Source: an uncultured Anaeroplasmataceae bacterium
Lineage (GTDB): Bacteria > Bacillota_I > Bacilli_A > Acholeplasmatales > Anaeroplasmataceae
Length of the DNA stretch: 64,000 nt
Reading direction: 5' to 3'
NCBI GenBank assembly: GCA_934229535.1
Contig: CAKQDS010000007.1
Coordinates: forward strand, 1 to 64,000
Shown here: piece after piece, positions 26,289 through 34,511 of the stretch
How the letters are laid out: each line of letters starts with the position of its first letter
Position numbering within the stretch: the first letter of the stretch is position 1
Notes under the pieces: model-generated
What the model was told of the DNA's origin: nothing
The model's input: the letters and a program-made list of their open reading frames with translations, nothing else
Databases searched by the model: none
Made by a program: the position numbers and the translations under genes

Positions 26289-27117
26289 ATTGTCTAAAAT
26301 TATAAATTAAATCCTCAATATTTTTATCTTCATCGATTAATACATAATTATGATTTACTATTTCTTCCTTCCAAATACCCTTTTCAACATCAGTCCAAGC
26401 CTTAGATCTACAAATCTTAAACTCAAGCTTTGTGCCAAGAGGATAATCACAGGATGCAATAAAGCTACCATCAGCATTCTTTTTCATTAAAATAGCCTTA
26501 TCTAAATTCCAATTATCATAGCTTGTAATTATATAAAGATTATCTGCCTCATCAGTTGCATCATATAAAAGCTTAGCGCTAAATTTAACATGACATACCT
26601 TTGGTAATTCTTCAACAACAACAGTTTTACCATCAATCTTCTTACGAACATATTTTTTAATAAAGCCCTGTAATACTAAATCCTCAAAGCTTCTACTATA
26701 AAATACATCATTATAATCAACATCTAATGCTTCTACAATTGTAGTTGCTCCAACATTTTTAAACATAAGCTCTAAAAGCTCACAAGCGTCCTTAATACTC
26801 TTTTTGCTCTTAAGCTTTAGCATCATCTTATAGTTTTCGTAGCTTTTCTTATCAGAAACATCCTCAAATTTATATTTTGAGCCAATAAAATCCTTTGGCT
26901 CTAGATTCAAATATAATGACAAATTTTTTCTTGCAATTTTCATCACACCGATTTTGTTTCTCTTATAATTAATTGTTTCATAATTAAAGCTTAGTCTAGT
27001 TTTAACATCCTTATGAGTAGAACATAAATCCTTGATAATTTGATAAACACTTATTGTATCATTTCCTGCAAGAACCATTTTAGCAGTAAATGATTTTTTA
27101 TAGGTAATTTTTTCCAT
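26287..27117 (-). CDS. Protein with C-terminal starch-binding-like (CBM20-type) domain
   Basis: 276 residues, no signal peptide. Residues 1-110 match a recurrent Firmicutes module with the pattern KKSFTAKMVLA, IKDLCSTHKDVKTRLSFNYE, KIARKNLSLYLNLEP, SKYKFEDVSDKKSYE, MLKLKSKKSIKDACELL, whose role is unknown. Residues about 175-275 look like a CBM20-type fold: a strand pattern ending in YPLGTKLEFKICRSKAWTDVEKGIWKEEIVNH, with Trp residues suited to alpha-glucan binding. It is probably cytoplasmic, so glycogen or its metabolism is the natural guess. AAAGGAG precedes the ATG, and a TGTAAA-N4-TTTACA palindrome lies 66 bases upstream. Confidence 0.6.
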   Translation of the reverse strand: MEKITYKKSFTAKMVLAGNDTISVYQIIKDLCSTHKDVKTRLSFNYETINYKRNKIGVMKIARKNLSLYLNLEPKDFIGSKYKFEDVSDKKSYENYKMMLKLKSKKSIKDACELLELMFKNVGATTIVEALDVDYNDVFYSRSFEDLVLQGFIKKYVRKKIDGKTVVVEELPKVCHVKFSAKLLYDATDEADNLYIITSYDNWNLDKAILMKKNADGSFIASCDYPLGTKLEFKICRSKAWTDVEKGIWKEEIVNHNYVLIDEDKNIEDLIYNFRQ

Positions 27118-27182
27118 ATAAATACATCTCCTTTATATCTATTACCAAAATTATACATTTTTTAGCATTAATTGTCTATATT

Positions 27183-27198
27183 TGTAAACCGCTTTACA
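27183..27198. promoter_or_regulatory. Palindrome TGTAAA-CCGC-TTTACA (possible cre site)
   Basis: A perfect 16-base inverted repeat with a central CG, close to the CcpA cre consensus TGWAANCGNTNWCA apart from two extra bases. It lies upstream of the glucan-binding-like gene and downstream of rlmD. Confidence 0.5.
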
Positions 27199-27231
27199 TT
27201 TAAATTTATTAAATAATTTTATTTCTATAAC

Positions 27232-27261
27232 TAAAAAAAAGAATTATCATCAAAATAATTC
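27232..27261 (-). terminator. Terminator of rlmD
   Basis: GAATTAT (27241-27247) pairs with ATAATTC (27255-27261) across a 7-base loop; on minus a run of eight T follows. Confidence 0.8.
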
Positions 27262-27272
27262 TCCTTTTCATA

Positions 27273-28751
27273 TTAATATGTTTTATATTTTTTTTGCTTA
27301 AGATTACCTGTTCTTTCATATTGATCTTCACGCATCATTTCAATATCGGCCTTAGGTATCACATGCATTTTATTATTTTGAACAATTTTCTTACTTTTTT
27401 CTAATGATTCCTTAAAGCTAGAATCTTCTTCATTAATTGTTAATAAGGCAATGCTTTCAATATTGAATGTTCTTGGAAACATATCAAAGCCCTCAATACT
27501 TTCTAGCTTATAACCAATATCACTAAAGTCATACAAGTCGCGCTTTAAGGTTTTAGGCTCACAAGAAACATACACTACTCTTCTAGGCTTTAAATAAGAA
27601 ATCGCTTGAATGAATTGCTTTGTTGAACCACTTCTTGGCGGATCCATAATTAAAACATCAATTTTTTCTTTATTTTTAGCTAGCATTTGAACAAAATGAG
27701 TTGCATCATCATTAATAAATTCAATATTTTTTATTTTATTAATCTTAGCATTTACAATTGCGTCCTTACATGCATCCTTATTTAATTCAACACCATAAAC
27801 CATTTTTGCATTTTTAGATGCAAAAATACCAATAGTTCCAACACCACAATAGGTATCCAAAACAATATCATCATTATTGATATTTGCAAGTTCAATTGCC
27901 CTATCATATAATTTTTTCATACCTAAGGTATTAATTTGATAAAAGCTTCTTGCAGATATTTTAAAGGTATAAGGACCAATTTTATCATTAATAAATCCTG
28001 GTCCGTATAATACCTTTTCCTTATCCCCTAAAACAATAGACGTATCTCTTGCATTAAAATTTTGAATAATTGTTGTTATAGGTAGGCTTTGCTTTAATAA
28101 GTCCTTGATAACATTATTTCTACCAGGGAACATTTCGCCATTAGTGACGATTACTAGCATAAGCTCCTTAGTATTAAAGCCATATCTAACTAATACATGA
28201 CGAATTATACCTGTTTTAGTTTTTTCATCATAGGGCATAATTTTATTTTTAGTAAAAACTAAATTTAAAGCTTCTATCACCTTATTAGCGGCAGTAGCAT
28301 GAAGCTTACAATCCAAAACAGGAATAATATTATGGGTGTTTTCTTCATAAAAGCCACAGCTAACCTTTCTAGACTTAGAAAGCTTATAAACCATTTGACA
28401 TTTATTACGATAATTTAAATATTCATACATTCCCACAATAGGTCTTGTTTTAATTCCCGTAAAGCCTTTAAATAATTCATCAAAATATTGCTGTTTTTTC
28501 TTTAATTCCTCTTCATAGGAAATATTTAAATATTGACAGCCACCACAGCTCATATAAGCACTACAGCTTGTTTTTTGCCTTTTTGGTGAGGATGTGATTA
28601 TTTTTTCCAGGATTGGTCTTCCATAAGAATTAATTGTAAATGAAGCCTCTTCATCCTTTAAAAGATTATTAATTTCATATTTTTTTTCTTTATATACAAT
28701 AATACCCTTACCATCTAAGGTTTCATCAATACACTTTAATTTTATAGACAT
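27273..28751 (-). CDS. rlmD: 23S rRNA (uracil-C5)-methyltransferase, TrmA/RlmD family
   Basis: 492 residues from the ATG at 28751, with TAGGAGTGAT upstream. N-terminal TRAM domain, iron-sulfur Cys cluster (CSAYMSCGGCQYLN and an earlier/later Cys), SAM-binding DTYCGVGTIGIFA, DPPRSGSTKQF and the catalytic Cys loop VYVSCEPKTLKRDL. The enzyme forms 5-methyluridine; the exact position (U747, U1939 or both, or tRNA) cannot be read from the sequence. The C-terminus has about 60 extra residues (DEDSS-like, MHVIPKADIEMMREDQ) not usual for the family. Confidence 0.9.
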   Translation of the reverse strand: MSIKLKCIDETLDGKGIIVYKEKKYEINNLLKDEEASFTINSYGRPILEKIITSSPKRQKTSCSAYMSCGGCQYLNISYEEELKKKQQYFDELFKGFTGIKTRPIVGMYEYLNYRNKCQMVYKLSKSRKVSCGFYEENTHNIIPVLDCKLHATAANKVIEALNLVFTKNKIMPYDEKTKTGIIRHVLVRYGFNTKELMLVIVTNGEMFPGRNNVIKDLLKQSLPITTIIQNFNARDTSIVLGDKEKVLYGPGFINDKIGPYTFKISARSFYQINTLGMKKLYDRAIELANINNDDIVLDTYCGVGTIGIFASKNAKMVYGVELNKDACKDAIVNAKINKIKNIEFINDDATHFVQMLAKNKEKIDVLIMDPPRSGSTKQFIQAISYLKPRRVVYVSCEPKTLKRDLYDFSDIGYKLESIEGFDMFPRTFNIESIALLTINEEDSSFKESLEKSKKIVQNNKMHVIPKADIEMMREDQYERTGNLKQKKYKTY

Positions 28752-28761
28752 ATAATCACTC

Positions 28762-30315
28762 CTAAACAATCTTTGTTGTCCATGCCTCAGCATCTAAAAC
28801 AATGGTTGCTAAATTTTCATAAAAATCTCGCTCATGACTAACTAAAATAATAGTTCCCTTATAGGCCTTTAAGGCTTCAAGTAATGATTTCTTAGCTAAA
28901 GGATCTAAATGATTCGTAGGCTCGTCTAAAATTAAAGCATTAGTTTCTGTAAGCATTAGCTTGCACAATCTAACCTTTGCCGCCTCTCCTCCTGACAAAA
29001 CCATCATTAAAGATTCAATTTTATCTTTTGTAAGACCACAAGAGGCTAAAGCACCACGTACCTCAGCATTAGTCATTGCTGGATACATATTCCATACCTC
29101 GTCTAAGGCAGTATTTTTTCCTGCATCCTCCTCTTGAGCAAAATAACCATAATGCAAATTATAATCGAGCTTAACACTTCCACTAAGAGGTGGTATTATT
29201 CCAAGTAAGGTTTTTAACAAGGTTGTCTTACCAAGACCATTAACACCTCTTATTGCTACCTTACTACCACGTTCAATTGTTAAACTAAGGGGTTTACATA
29301 AAGGTTCATTATAGCCAATAACTAAATTCTCACATACAACTACATTTTTTCCAGATGCACCACATTCATTAAAATGGAAATTAGGCTTTATTTGCTCTTT
29401 AGCCTTTTCAATAATTTCCATCTTATCAAGCTTACGCTGTCTACTCTTAGCTAAATTTGTTGTCGCAACCCTTGCTTTATTTTTAGCTATAAAGGTTTCC
29501 ATTCTTTCAATTTCCTTTTGTTGCTTCTCATAGGCAATATTTTGCTGACGCTTTTTTAATTCATACATTTGCATAAAGCCATCATAATTACCTGTATATC
29601 TAGTTAATGTTCCATCTTCCATATGATAAATAACATTAGCAACCTGATTTAGAAAAGGAATATCATGGCTTACAACAATAAAGGCATTCTCATAATCAAT
29701 TAAATATCTAGTTAACCAATCGATTTGATTTTCATCAAGAAAGTTAGTAGGCTCATCTAAAATTAAAATTGTAGGCGAGGATAATAAAAGCTTTGTTAAT
29801 AGCACTTTGCTTCTTTGACCACCAGATAAACTTTTTGTATCTCTATCAAAGCCAATTTCACCAAGTCCTAAGCCTCTAGCTACCTCTTCAATTTTTGCAT
29901 CTAACGTATAAAAGCCACTATGCTCTAAATATGATTGAATTTCACCAATATCCTCAAGCATCTTATTCATTTCATCTTCATTTGCAGTTGCCATTTGATC
30001 GTACATCTTATACATTTCAGACTCTAGCTCAAACATATCCTTAAAGGCATCTCTTAATACCTCTTTAATAGTTTTTCCTTGATCTAGAGTTGTATATTGA
30101 TCCAAATAACCAAAAGTAACTCTTTTAGTCCATTCAATTTTACCTTCATCAGGTGAAAGACCACCAGTTATCATTTTAACAAATGTTGATTTTCCTTCAC
30201 CATTTGCGCCAACAAGAGCTATATGCTCACCCTTATTCAAAGTAAAGGACACATTATCCATAATAGTTCGGCTACCAAAACTAAAGCTGGCACCACTAAC
30301 CTTTAAAACACTCAT
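28762..30315 (-). CDS. ABC-F family ATPase
   Basis: 517 residues with two ABC domains and no membrane segments: Walker A GANGEGKST and GVNGLGKTT, signatures LSGGQRSK and LSGGEAAK, Walker B LILDEPTNFLD and LILDEPTNHLD. Between them is the basic linker (KKRQQNIAYEKQQKEIERMETFIAKN-like) that reaches the ribosomal P site in ABC-F proteins. These are translation factors or ribosome-protection proteins; this one has no obvious antibiotic-resistance context and is followed by the RNA methyltransferase 10 bases later. GGTGAT precedes the ATG. Confidence 0.92.
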   Translation of the reverse strand: MSVLKVSGASFSFGSRTIMDNVSFTLNKGEHIALVGANGEGKSTFVKMITGGLSPDEGKIEWTKRVTFGYLDQYTTLDQGKTIKEVLRDAFKDMFELESEMYKMYDQMATANEDEMNKMLEDIGEIQSYLEHSGFYTLDAKIEEVARGLGLGEIGFDRDTKSLSGGQRSKVLLTKLLLSSPTILILDEPTNFLDENQIDWLTRYLIDYENAFIVVSHDIPFLNQVANVIYHMEDGTLTRYTGNYDGFMQMYELKKRQQNIAYEKQQKEIERMETFIAKNKARVATTNLAKSRQRKLDKMEIIEKAKEQIKPNFHFNECGASGKNVVVCENLVIGYNEPLCKPLSLTIERGSKVAIRGVNGLGKTTLLKTLLGIIPPLSGSVKLDYNLHYGYFAQEEDAGKNTALDEVWNMYPAMTNAEVRGALASCGLTKDKIESLMMVLSGGEAAKVRLCKLMLTETNALILDEPTNHLDPLAKKSLLEALKAYKGTIILVSHERDFYENLATIVLDAEAWTTKIV

Positions 30316-30374
30316 AAAATCACCAACATATATTGTACTAAAAAAAATTATATTTTGCTATACCTAATTGAAAT

Positions 30375-30773
30375 TTATTTCTTAAAATAGTAAGATAAAA
30401 TCCTTTTTCTAGTGATAATTCCAATAAAAACACCTCTATCATCTACCACAGGAACAAAGTTAGAATTCAAAAGTTTTTCTATTACCTCTTTTAATGGAGC
30501 ATTGCAATCAACCGCTAATACCTCTCTATTAGGTATAATATCTTTAATATATGAATCCTCAGCTTCTTTAAAATTCAAAAAATATTTTTTCTTAATAGTC
30601 CATAGTAAATCCCCTTCAGTTAGAGTATTTACATATTTTCCCTCATTGTCTAAAACAGGAATAGCTGTATATCTATGATATTCCATTTTTTCAAGCGCTT
30701 GTCTTATTGTTGAATTACTATTCAAATATTCACATTCTACCTTAGGTATTAAAAACATTAAAATACTATCCAT
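30375..30773 (-). CDS. CBS-pair protein
   Basis: 132 residues from the ATG at 30773 with AGAAGGAG upstream. Two CBS motifs fill the protein (STIRQALEKMEYHRYTAIPVLD and APLKEVIEKLLNSNFVPVVDDR). The size and layout resemble DarB/CbpB of Bacillus and Listeria, which bind cyclic di-AMP and act on Rel and pyruvate carboxylase; that assignment is an analogy. It has its own promoter and a hairpin in the 5' leader. Confidence 0.8.
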   Translation of the reverse strand: MDSILMFLIPKVECEYLNSNSTIRQALEKMEYHRYTAIPVLDNEGKYVNTLTEGDLLWTIKKKYFLNFKEAEDSYIKDIIPNREVLAVDCNAPLKEVIEKLLNSNFVPVVDDRGVFIGIITRKRILSYYFKK

Positions 30774-30798
30774 ATTTTCTCCTTCTAAATAAAAATAA

Positions 30799-30825
30799 GA
30801 GTCATACAAAAATATTGTATGGCTC
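30799..30825 (-). terminator. Terminator-like hairpin in the leader of the CBS gene
   Basis: GAGTCATACAA (30799-30809) pairs with TTGTATGGCTC (30815-30825) with one mismatch on the minus strand, followed on minus by a U-rich tract. It lies between the promoter at 30843-30871 and the start codon, so it could act as an attenuator rather than as the end of a gene. Confidence 0.5.
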
Positions 30826-30842
30826 TCCTCATAGGCATATAT

Positions 30843-30871
30843 ATTATAACATTTTTAAAAAACTAATTCAA
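30843..30871 (-). promoter_or_regulatory. Promoter of the CBS gene
   Basis: On minus TTGAAT (30866-30871), 17 bases, TATAAT (30843-30848), between the terminator of the PFL operon and the CBS gene. Confidence 0.7.
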
Positions 30872-30879
30872 GAAAAAAA

Positions 30880-30902
30880 GTAGCCTACAAAATGTAGACT
30901 AC
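30880..30902 (-). terminator. Terminator of the PFL operon
   Basis: GTAG-C-CTACA and TGTAG-A-CTAC form a stem with one mismatch; on minus seven T follow. It ends the transcript after the glycyl-radical gene. Confidence 0.8.
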
Positions 30903-30911
30903 AATTTTCAA

Positions 30912-31145
30912 TTACATTGATTCATGAATTGTACGAGAAATTACATCGTCTTGTTGTTCCTTAGTTAGCTTTATAAAGTTAACAGCATAACCAGAAACAC
31001 GAATTGTTAATTGAGGATACTTTTCAGGATGAGCTTGAGCATCTAATAATGTTTCACGATTAAATACGTTAACATTTAAATGATAACCACCATCATCAAC
31101 ATAAGTATCAAGCATTTGTACTAAATTATTTACTCTTTGTGACAT
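30912..31145 (-). CDS. Separate glycyl-radical domain of pyruvate formate-lyase (GrcA-like)
   Basis: 77 residues that equal the C-terminal end of [36 protein letters not shown] with the radical Gly at 52, [10 protein letters not shown] to the final SM. In E. coli PFL this stretch directly follows LGKDDEVRKTNLAGL; here the large PFL protein upstream stops at LGKDED and this gene resumes with [19 protein letters not shown] precedes the ATG, 38 bases separate the two genes, and both are on the same transcript. It is therefore part of the enzyme rather than a stress-induced spare part as GrcA/YfiD is in E. coli. The radical should be installed by PflA. Confidence 0.93.
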   Translation of the reverse strand: MSQRVNNLVQMLDTYVDDGGYHLNVNVFNRETLLDAQAHPEKYPQLTIRVSGYAVNFIKLTKEQQDDVISRTIHESM

Positions 31146-31183
31146 AATAAATTTCCTCCTATTTAAATATATTAGTCAATTAA

Positions 31184-33214
31184 TTAGTCTTCATCTTTTC
31201 CTAAAGACTGAGGTGTAATAGAGAATGTATTAGAAATACCATCTCTTGAATACTCATAAGGTAATTTTGCAACTGACTCTAGTGAAGCAAGAGCACCATG
31301 AGAATCACGACCATGCATTGGGTTTGCACCTGGAGCAAGTGGTTGACCAGCCTTACGACCATCTGGAGTATTACCAGTTCTCTTACCATATACTACGTTT
31401 GAAGTAATAGTTAAGATTGACATTGTAGGAAGTGAATCACGATAAGTATAATGCTTACGAATCTTGTTCATAAATGTCTTAACAAGCCATACAGCGATTT
31501 CATCAACACGCTCATCATTGTTACCATACTTAGGGAAATCTCCCTCTGTCTTAAAGTCAACAATTAAACCATCAGCATCACGAATAGGTGTAACTTTAGC
31601 ATATTTAATAGCTGAAAGTGAATCTACTGCACAAGATAATCCAGCAATACCAGTTGCGAAATAACGGCCAACATGAGTATCATGTAAAGCCATCTCTAAT
31701 GCTTCATATGAATACTTATCATGCATATAATGAATTAGATTTAATGTGTTAACATAAATATCAGCTAACCACTCCATCATTATTTCATATTTATGCTTAA
31801 TTTCTTCATAATTTAAAGGCTCATTTGATAGAATTGGAGCATATTCAGGTCCAACTTGCATTGGCTTACCTGTAACCTTATCCTTCATTAACTCATCCTT
31901 ACCACCGTTCATAGCGTATAATAAACACTTAGCTAGGTTAGCACGAGCACCGAAGAATTGCATTTCCTTACCAACTCTCATTGAAGAAACGCAGCAAGCG
32001 ATACAGTAATCATCACCCATTTCTGGACGCATTAATTCATCTGACTCATATTGAATAGATGAAGTAGCAATTGATAATCCTGCACAATATTGCTTGAATC
32101 CCATAGGTAGACGCTTACTCCATAAAACTGTTAGGTTTGGTTCTGGAGCTGGTCCAAGGTTTTCTAATGTGTGTAATACACGGAATGAGTTCTTAGTAAC
32201 TAATGTACGACCATCAGTTCCCATTCCACCGATTGATTCAGTAACCCAAGTTGGGTCTCCTGAGAATAATTCATTGTATGACTGAATACGAGCAAATCTA
32301 ACCATACGAAGCTTCATAATGAAATGATCCATTAATTCCTGAGCCTCAGATTCAGTTAAAGTTCCTCTAGCGAAGTCACGCTCAATATAAATATCTAAGA
32401 ATGTAGAGTTACGTCCAATTGACATAGCTGCACCGTTTTGATCCTTAACGGCAGCAAGATAACCAAAATATAATGCTTGAATTGCTTCTTGAGCATTTTC
32501 AGCTGGTCTTGAAATATCACAGCCATATGAAGCAGCCATTTCAGTTAAAGCCTTTAATGCCTTAATTTGATCAGCAACTTCTTCTCTATCACGTACACGA
32601 TCAGGAGTCATTTCACCACAAATTAATGACTTATCAAGCTCCTTATGCTTAATTAAATATGCTGTACCATAAAGTGCAACTCTTCTATAATCGCCAACGA
32701 TACGTCCACGACCATATGTATCAGGTAGACCTGTTAAAATGTGTGCTGAACGACAAGCTCTCATTTCTGGAGTATAAGCGTCAAATACACCATCATTATG
32801 AGTCTTTCTATATTTTCTAAAGAATTCAGACCATTGTGGATTAATCTTATATCCATACATTTCTGCAGCTTGCTCAGCCATCTTTATTCCACCAAATGGC
32901 ATGAATGCTCTCTTAAGTGGTTTATCAGTTTGAAGACCAACAATCTTTTCTAAATCCTTGTCAATATAGCCAGGCTTGTGAGAATTTACTAAAGATACGA
33001 TATCAGTATCGCATTCTAGTACACCATTATGCTCACGCTCTTGCTTCATTAAATCAAGAACTTCATTCCATAGTTTCTTAGTTGCATCTGTTGCAGGTGC
33101 TAAGAAGCTTGAATCTCCTTCATAAGGAGTATAGTTTCTTTGGATGAAATCACGAACATTTACTTCGTCATTAGACCATTTGCCAGGTACGAAACCTTCC
33201 CAACCTTTGTACAT
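31184..33214 (-). CDS. pflB: Pyruvate formate-lyase, catalytic part lacking the glycyl-radical domain
   Basis: 676 residues against about 750-760 for a complete PFL. It converts pyruvate and CoA to acetyl-CoA and formate. The catalytic pair C407-C408 is in IACCVSSM, and the core motifs ([68 protein letters not shown]) are intact. The protein ends just before the glycyl-radical loop, which is encoded by the next gene. The stop codon and the ribosome site of the next gene are both clean, so this is a real split and not a frameshift. It has its own promoter and operators upstream. Confidence 0.96.
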   Translation of the reverse strand: MYKGWEGFVPGKWSNDEVNVRDFIQRNYTPYEGDSSFLAPATDATKKLWNEVLDLMKQEREHNGVLECDTDIVSLVNSHKPGYIDKDLEKIVGLQTDKPLKRAFMPFGGIKMAEQAAEMYGYKINPQWSEFFRKYRKTHNDGVFDAYTPEMRACRSAHILTGLPDTYGRGRIVGDYRRVALYGTAYLIKHKELDKSLICGEMTPDRVRDREEVADQIKALKALTEMAASYGCDISRPAENAQEAIQALYFGYLAAVKDQNGAAMSIGRNSTFLDIYIERDFARGTLTESEAQELMDHFIMKLRMVRFARIQSYNELFSGDPTWVTESIGGMGTDGRTLVTKNSFRVLHTLENLGPAPEPNLTVLWSKRLPMGFKQYCAGLSIATSSIQYESDELMRPEMGDDYCIACCVSSMRVGKEMQFFGARANLAKCLLYAMNGGKDELMKDKVTGKPMQVGPEYAPILSNEPLNYEEIKHKYEIMMEWLADIYVNTLNLIHYMHDKYSYEALEMALHDTHVGRYFATGIAGLSCAVDSLSAIKYAKVTPIRDADGLIVDFKTEGDFPKYGNNDERVDEIAVWLVKTFMNKIRKHYTYRDSLPTMSILTITSNVVYGKRTGNTPDGRKAGQPLAPGANPMHGRDSHGALASLESVAKLPYEYSRDGISNTFSITPQSLGKDED

Positions 33215-33274
33215 AAATGTAATAACCTCTTTCTGTTTGTTAAATTAATTTGGTAAAATTCAATTACCTCAAAT

Positions 33275-33303
33275 ATTATACCTCAAGATAAACGCTATTT
33301 CAA
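33275..33303 (-). promoter_or_regulatory. pflB promoter
   Basis: On minus TTGAAA (33298-33303), 17 bases, TATAAT (33275-33280). It allows the catalytic and radical subunits to be made independently of pflA. Confidence 0.8.
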
Positions 33304-33338
33304 CACTTTTTTTATCTTGAGTTAAGAATAATTCTTAA
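33282..33338. promoter_or_regulatory. Two operator-like inverted repeats at the pflB promoter
   Basis: CTCAAGATAAA (33282-33292) and its complement (33311-33321) bracket the -35 box; next to it lies the perfect palindrome TTAAGAAT-A-ATTCTTAA (33322-33338). Their position over and just upstream of the promoter suits a redox or catabolite regulator. I do not recognise the sites as a known consensus. Confidence 0.55.
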
Positions 33339-33343
33339 TTAGA

Positions 33344-33673
33344 TTATAAATTATAATTTTTTTTGATTTCTTCTATTTTAGCATCAAGCCAAATCTCTAA
33401 AATTTCCTCTGGTTGATATCCCTTGCATCTAGCACAGACAATGTCATTATACATTACTAGAATAGTTGGAACAGATTCAACGCCAAACATATGAATTAAA
33501 TCAAGTGTTTCCTCAGATGCTTCAATATGATGAAGAACACAATCATCTCTATTTGCCGTAAGTTCATTTAAAATAGGCATAAGTGATAAACAATTAGCAC
33601 ATGATTCACCAGAAACCTCAATTACGGTAATACCATTTAAATATTCTTTATAGTTTTTATCGTTTAGCTGCAT
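33344..33673 (-). CDS. Thioredoxin-like protein in the PFL operon
   Basis: 109 residues of a thioredoxin fold: active-site motif CANC near 21-24, the cis-Pro loop SVPTIL near 66-71, and a third pair CARC. Thioredoxins reduce disulfides; this one is short and lacks the usual WCGPC. It overlaps pflA by 17 bases and precedes pflB, so a role in supporting PFL or its activase is likely but unproved. Its ATG has no strong ribosome site and is probably coupled to pflA translation. Confidence 0.8.
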   Translation of the reverse strand: MQLNDKNYKEYLNGITVIEVSGESCANCLSLMPILNELTANRDDCVLHHIEASEETLDLIHMFGVESVPTILVMYNDIVCARCKGYQPEEILEIWLDAKIEEIKKNYNL

Positions 33674-34403
33674 ATTTTTTTACCTCCAAAATCTCTTTAG
33701 CTTTTAAAACCTCATCTTTAGTAGGAGGATTTACTCCTTCTAATCTATAAGGTATACCAAGATTTTTATATTTTACAACACCCATAGTGTGATATGGTAA
33801 AACTTCAACCTTATCAACCATTGTAAACTTACTTAAATAATCATGAAGTCTAGTAAGCTCACCCTCATCTGTTGTAATACCAGGAACAAGAACATGACGT
33901 ATCCACATATGCTTACCATGAGCCTCTAAAAATTCAGCAAAGGCAAGTGTATGCTTATTACTTTTACCAGTAAGCTTAATATGCATATCATCATCGATAT
34001 GTTTAATATCTAATAGGAATAAATCACAAACCTCAATAAGCTTTAAATGCTTTTCTACTGATTCCTTATCATCAGGGTCAAACATAAAGCCAGATGTATC
34101 ACAGCAGGTATGAATTCCTTTTTTCTTTAGCATTGTAAATAATTCAATAACAAAATCAATTTGCACTAATGGCTCACCACCAGTAACTGTAACACCGCCA
34201 CCATTTGCAAAATAATTTTTATATTTTAAAATCATATCACAAACTTCACTTGCTTCATGCAATTCAGCACCATCACTAGTCCAGGTATCAGGATTATGAC
34301 AATACATACAGCGAAGCGGACATCCCTTTAAAAACACTACAAAACGAATACCAGGTCCATCAACAGTACCAAATGATTCAAAAGAATGTATTTTACCAAT
34401 CAT
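33657..34403 (-). CDS. pflA: Pyruvate formate-lyase activating enzyme
   Basis: 248 residues of a radical-SAM protein with the C28-x3-C32-x2-C35 cluster motif (CPLRCMYCHNPD), GTVDGPGIRFVVFLKGC, GGGVTVTGGEPL, DLFLLDIKH and VLPYHTMG. It uses SAM to place the glycyl radical on PFL. A promoter lies upstream and AAAGGAG nine bases before the ATG. Here the substrate is a separate 77-residue protein. Confidence 0.96.
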   Translation of the reverse strand: MIGKIHSFESFGTVDGPGIRFVVFLKGCPLRCMYCHNPDTWTSDGAELHEASEVCDMILKYKNYFANGGGVTVTGGEPLVQIDFVIELFTMLKKKGIHTCCDTSGFMFDPDDKESVEKHLKLIEVCDLFLLDIKHIDDDMHIKLTGKSNKHTLAFAEFLEAHGKHMWIRHVLVPGITTDEGELTRLHDYLSKFTMVDKVEVLPYHTMGVVKYKNLGIPYRLEGVNPPTKDEVLKAKEILEVKKYAAKR

Positions 34404-34435
34404 ATATAACAGCTCCTTTTAACTTCCAATATAGA

Positions 34436-34464
34436 ATTATACCATATTTAGTGTTTATCAGCAA
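34436..34464 (-). promoter_or_regulatory. pflA promoter
   Basis: On minus TTGCTG (34459-34464), 17 bases, TATAAT (34436-34441), directly after the terminator of the pectinesterase gene. Confidence 0.75.
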
Positions 34465-34479
34465 TGGAAAATAATGCAA

Positions 34480-34503
34480 AAAAATGGGACTATTAAAAGT
34501 CCC
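34480..34503 (-). terminator. Terminator of the pectinesterase gene
   Basis: GGGACT (34486-34491) pairs with AGTCCC (34498-34503), six-base loop, followed on minus by ATTTTTTT. Confidence 0.85.
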
Positions 34504-34511
34504 AAATTTTA

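Noticed and set aside
28762..30315. Antibiotic-resistance ABC-F protein (such as Vga, Lsa, OptrA)
   Set aside because: No resistance-type leader, mobile element or extended interdomain signature is evident; a housekeeping ABC-F is more likely.
30912..31145. Stress-induced GrcA spare part as in E. coli
   Set aside because: The neighbouring PFL lacks its own radical domain and both genes share one transcript, so it is an essential part of this enzyme.
31141..31190. Split PFL as a frameshift or sequencing error
   Set aside because: The large gene ends in a proper stop, the small one has AGGAGGA eight bases before an ATG, and the 38-base gap has no coding pattern that would join the two frames.
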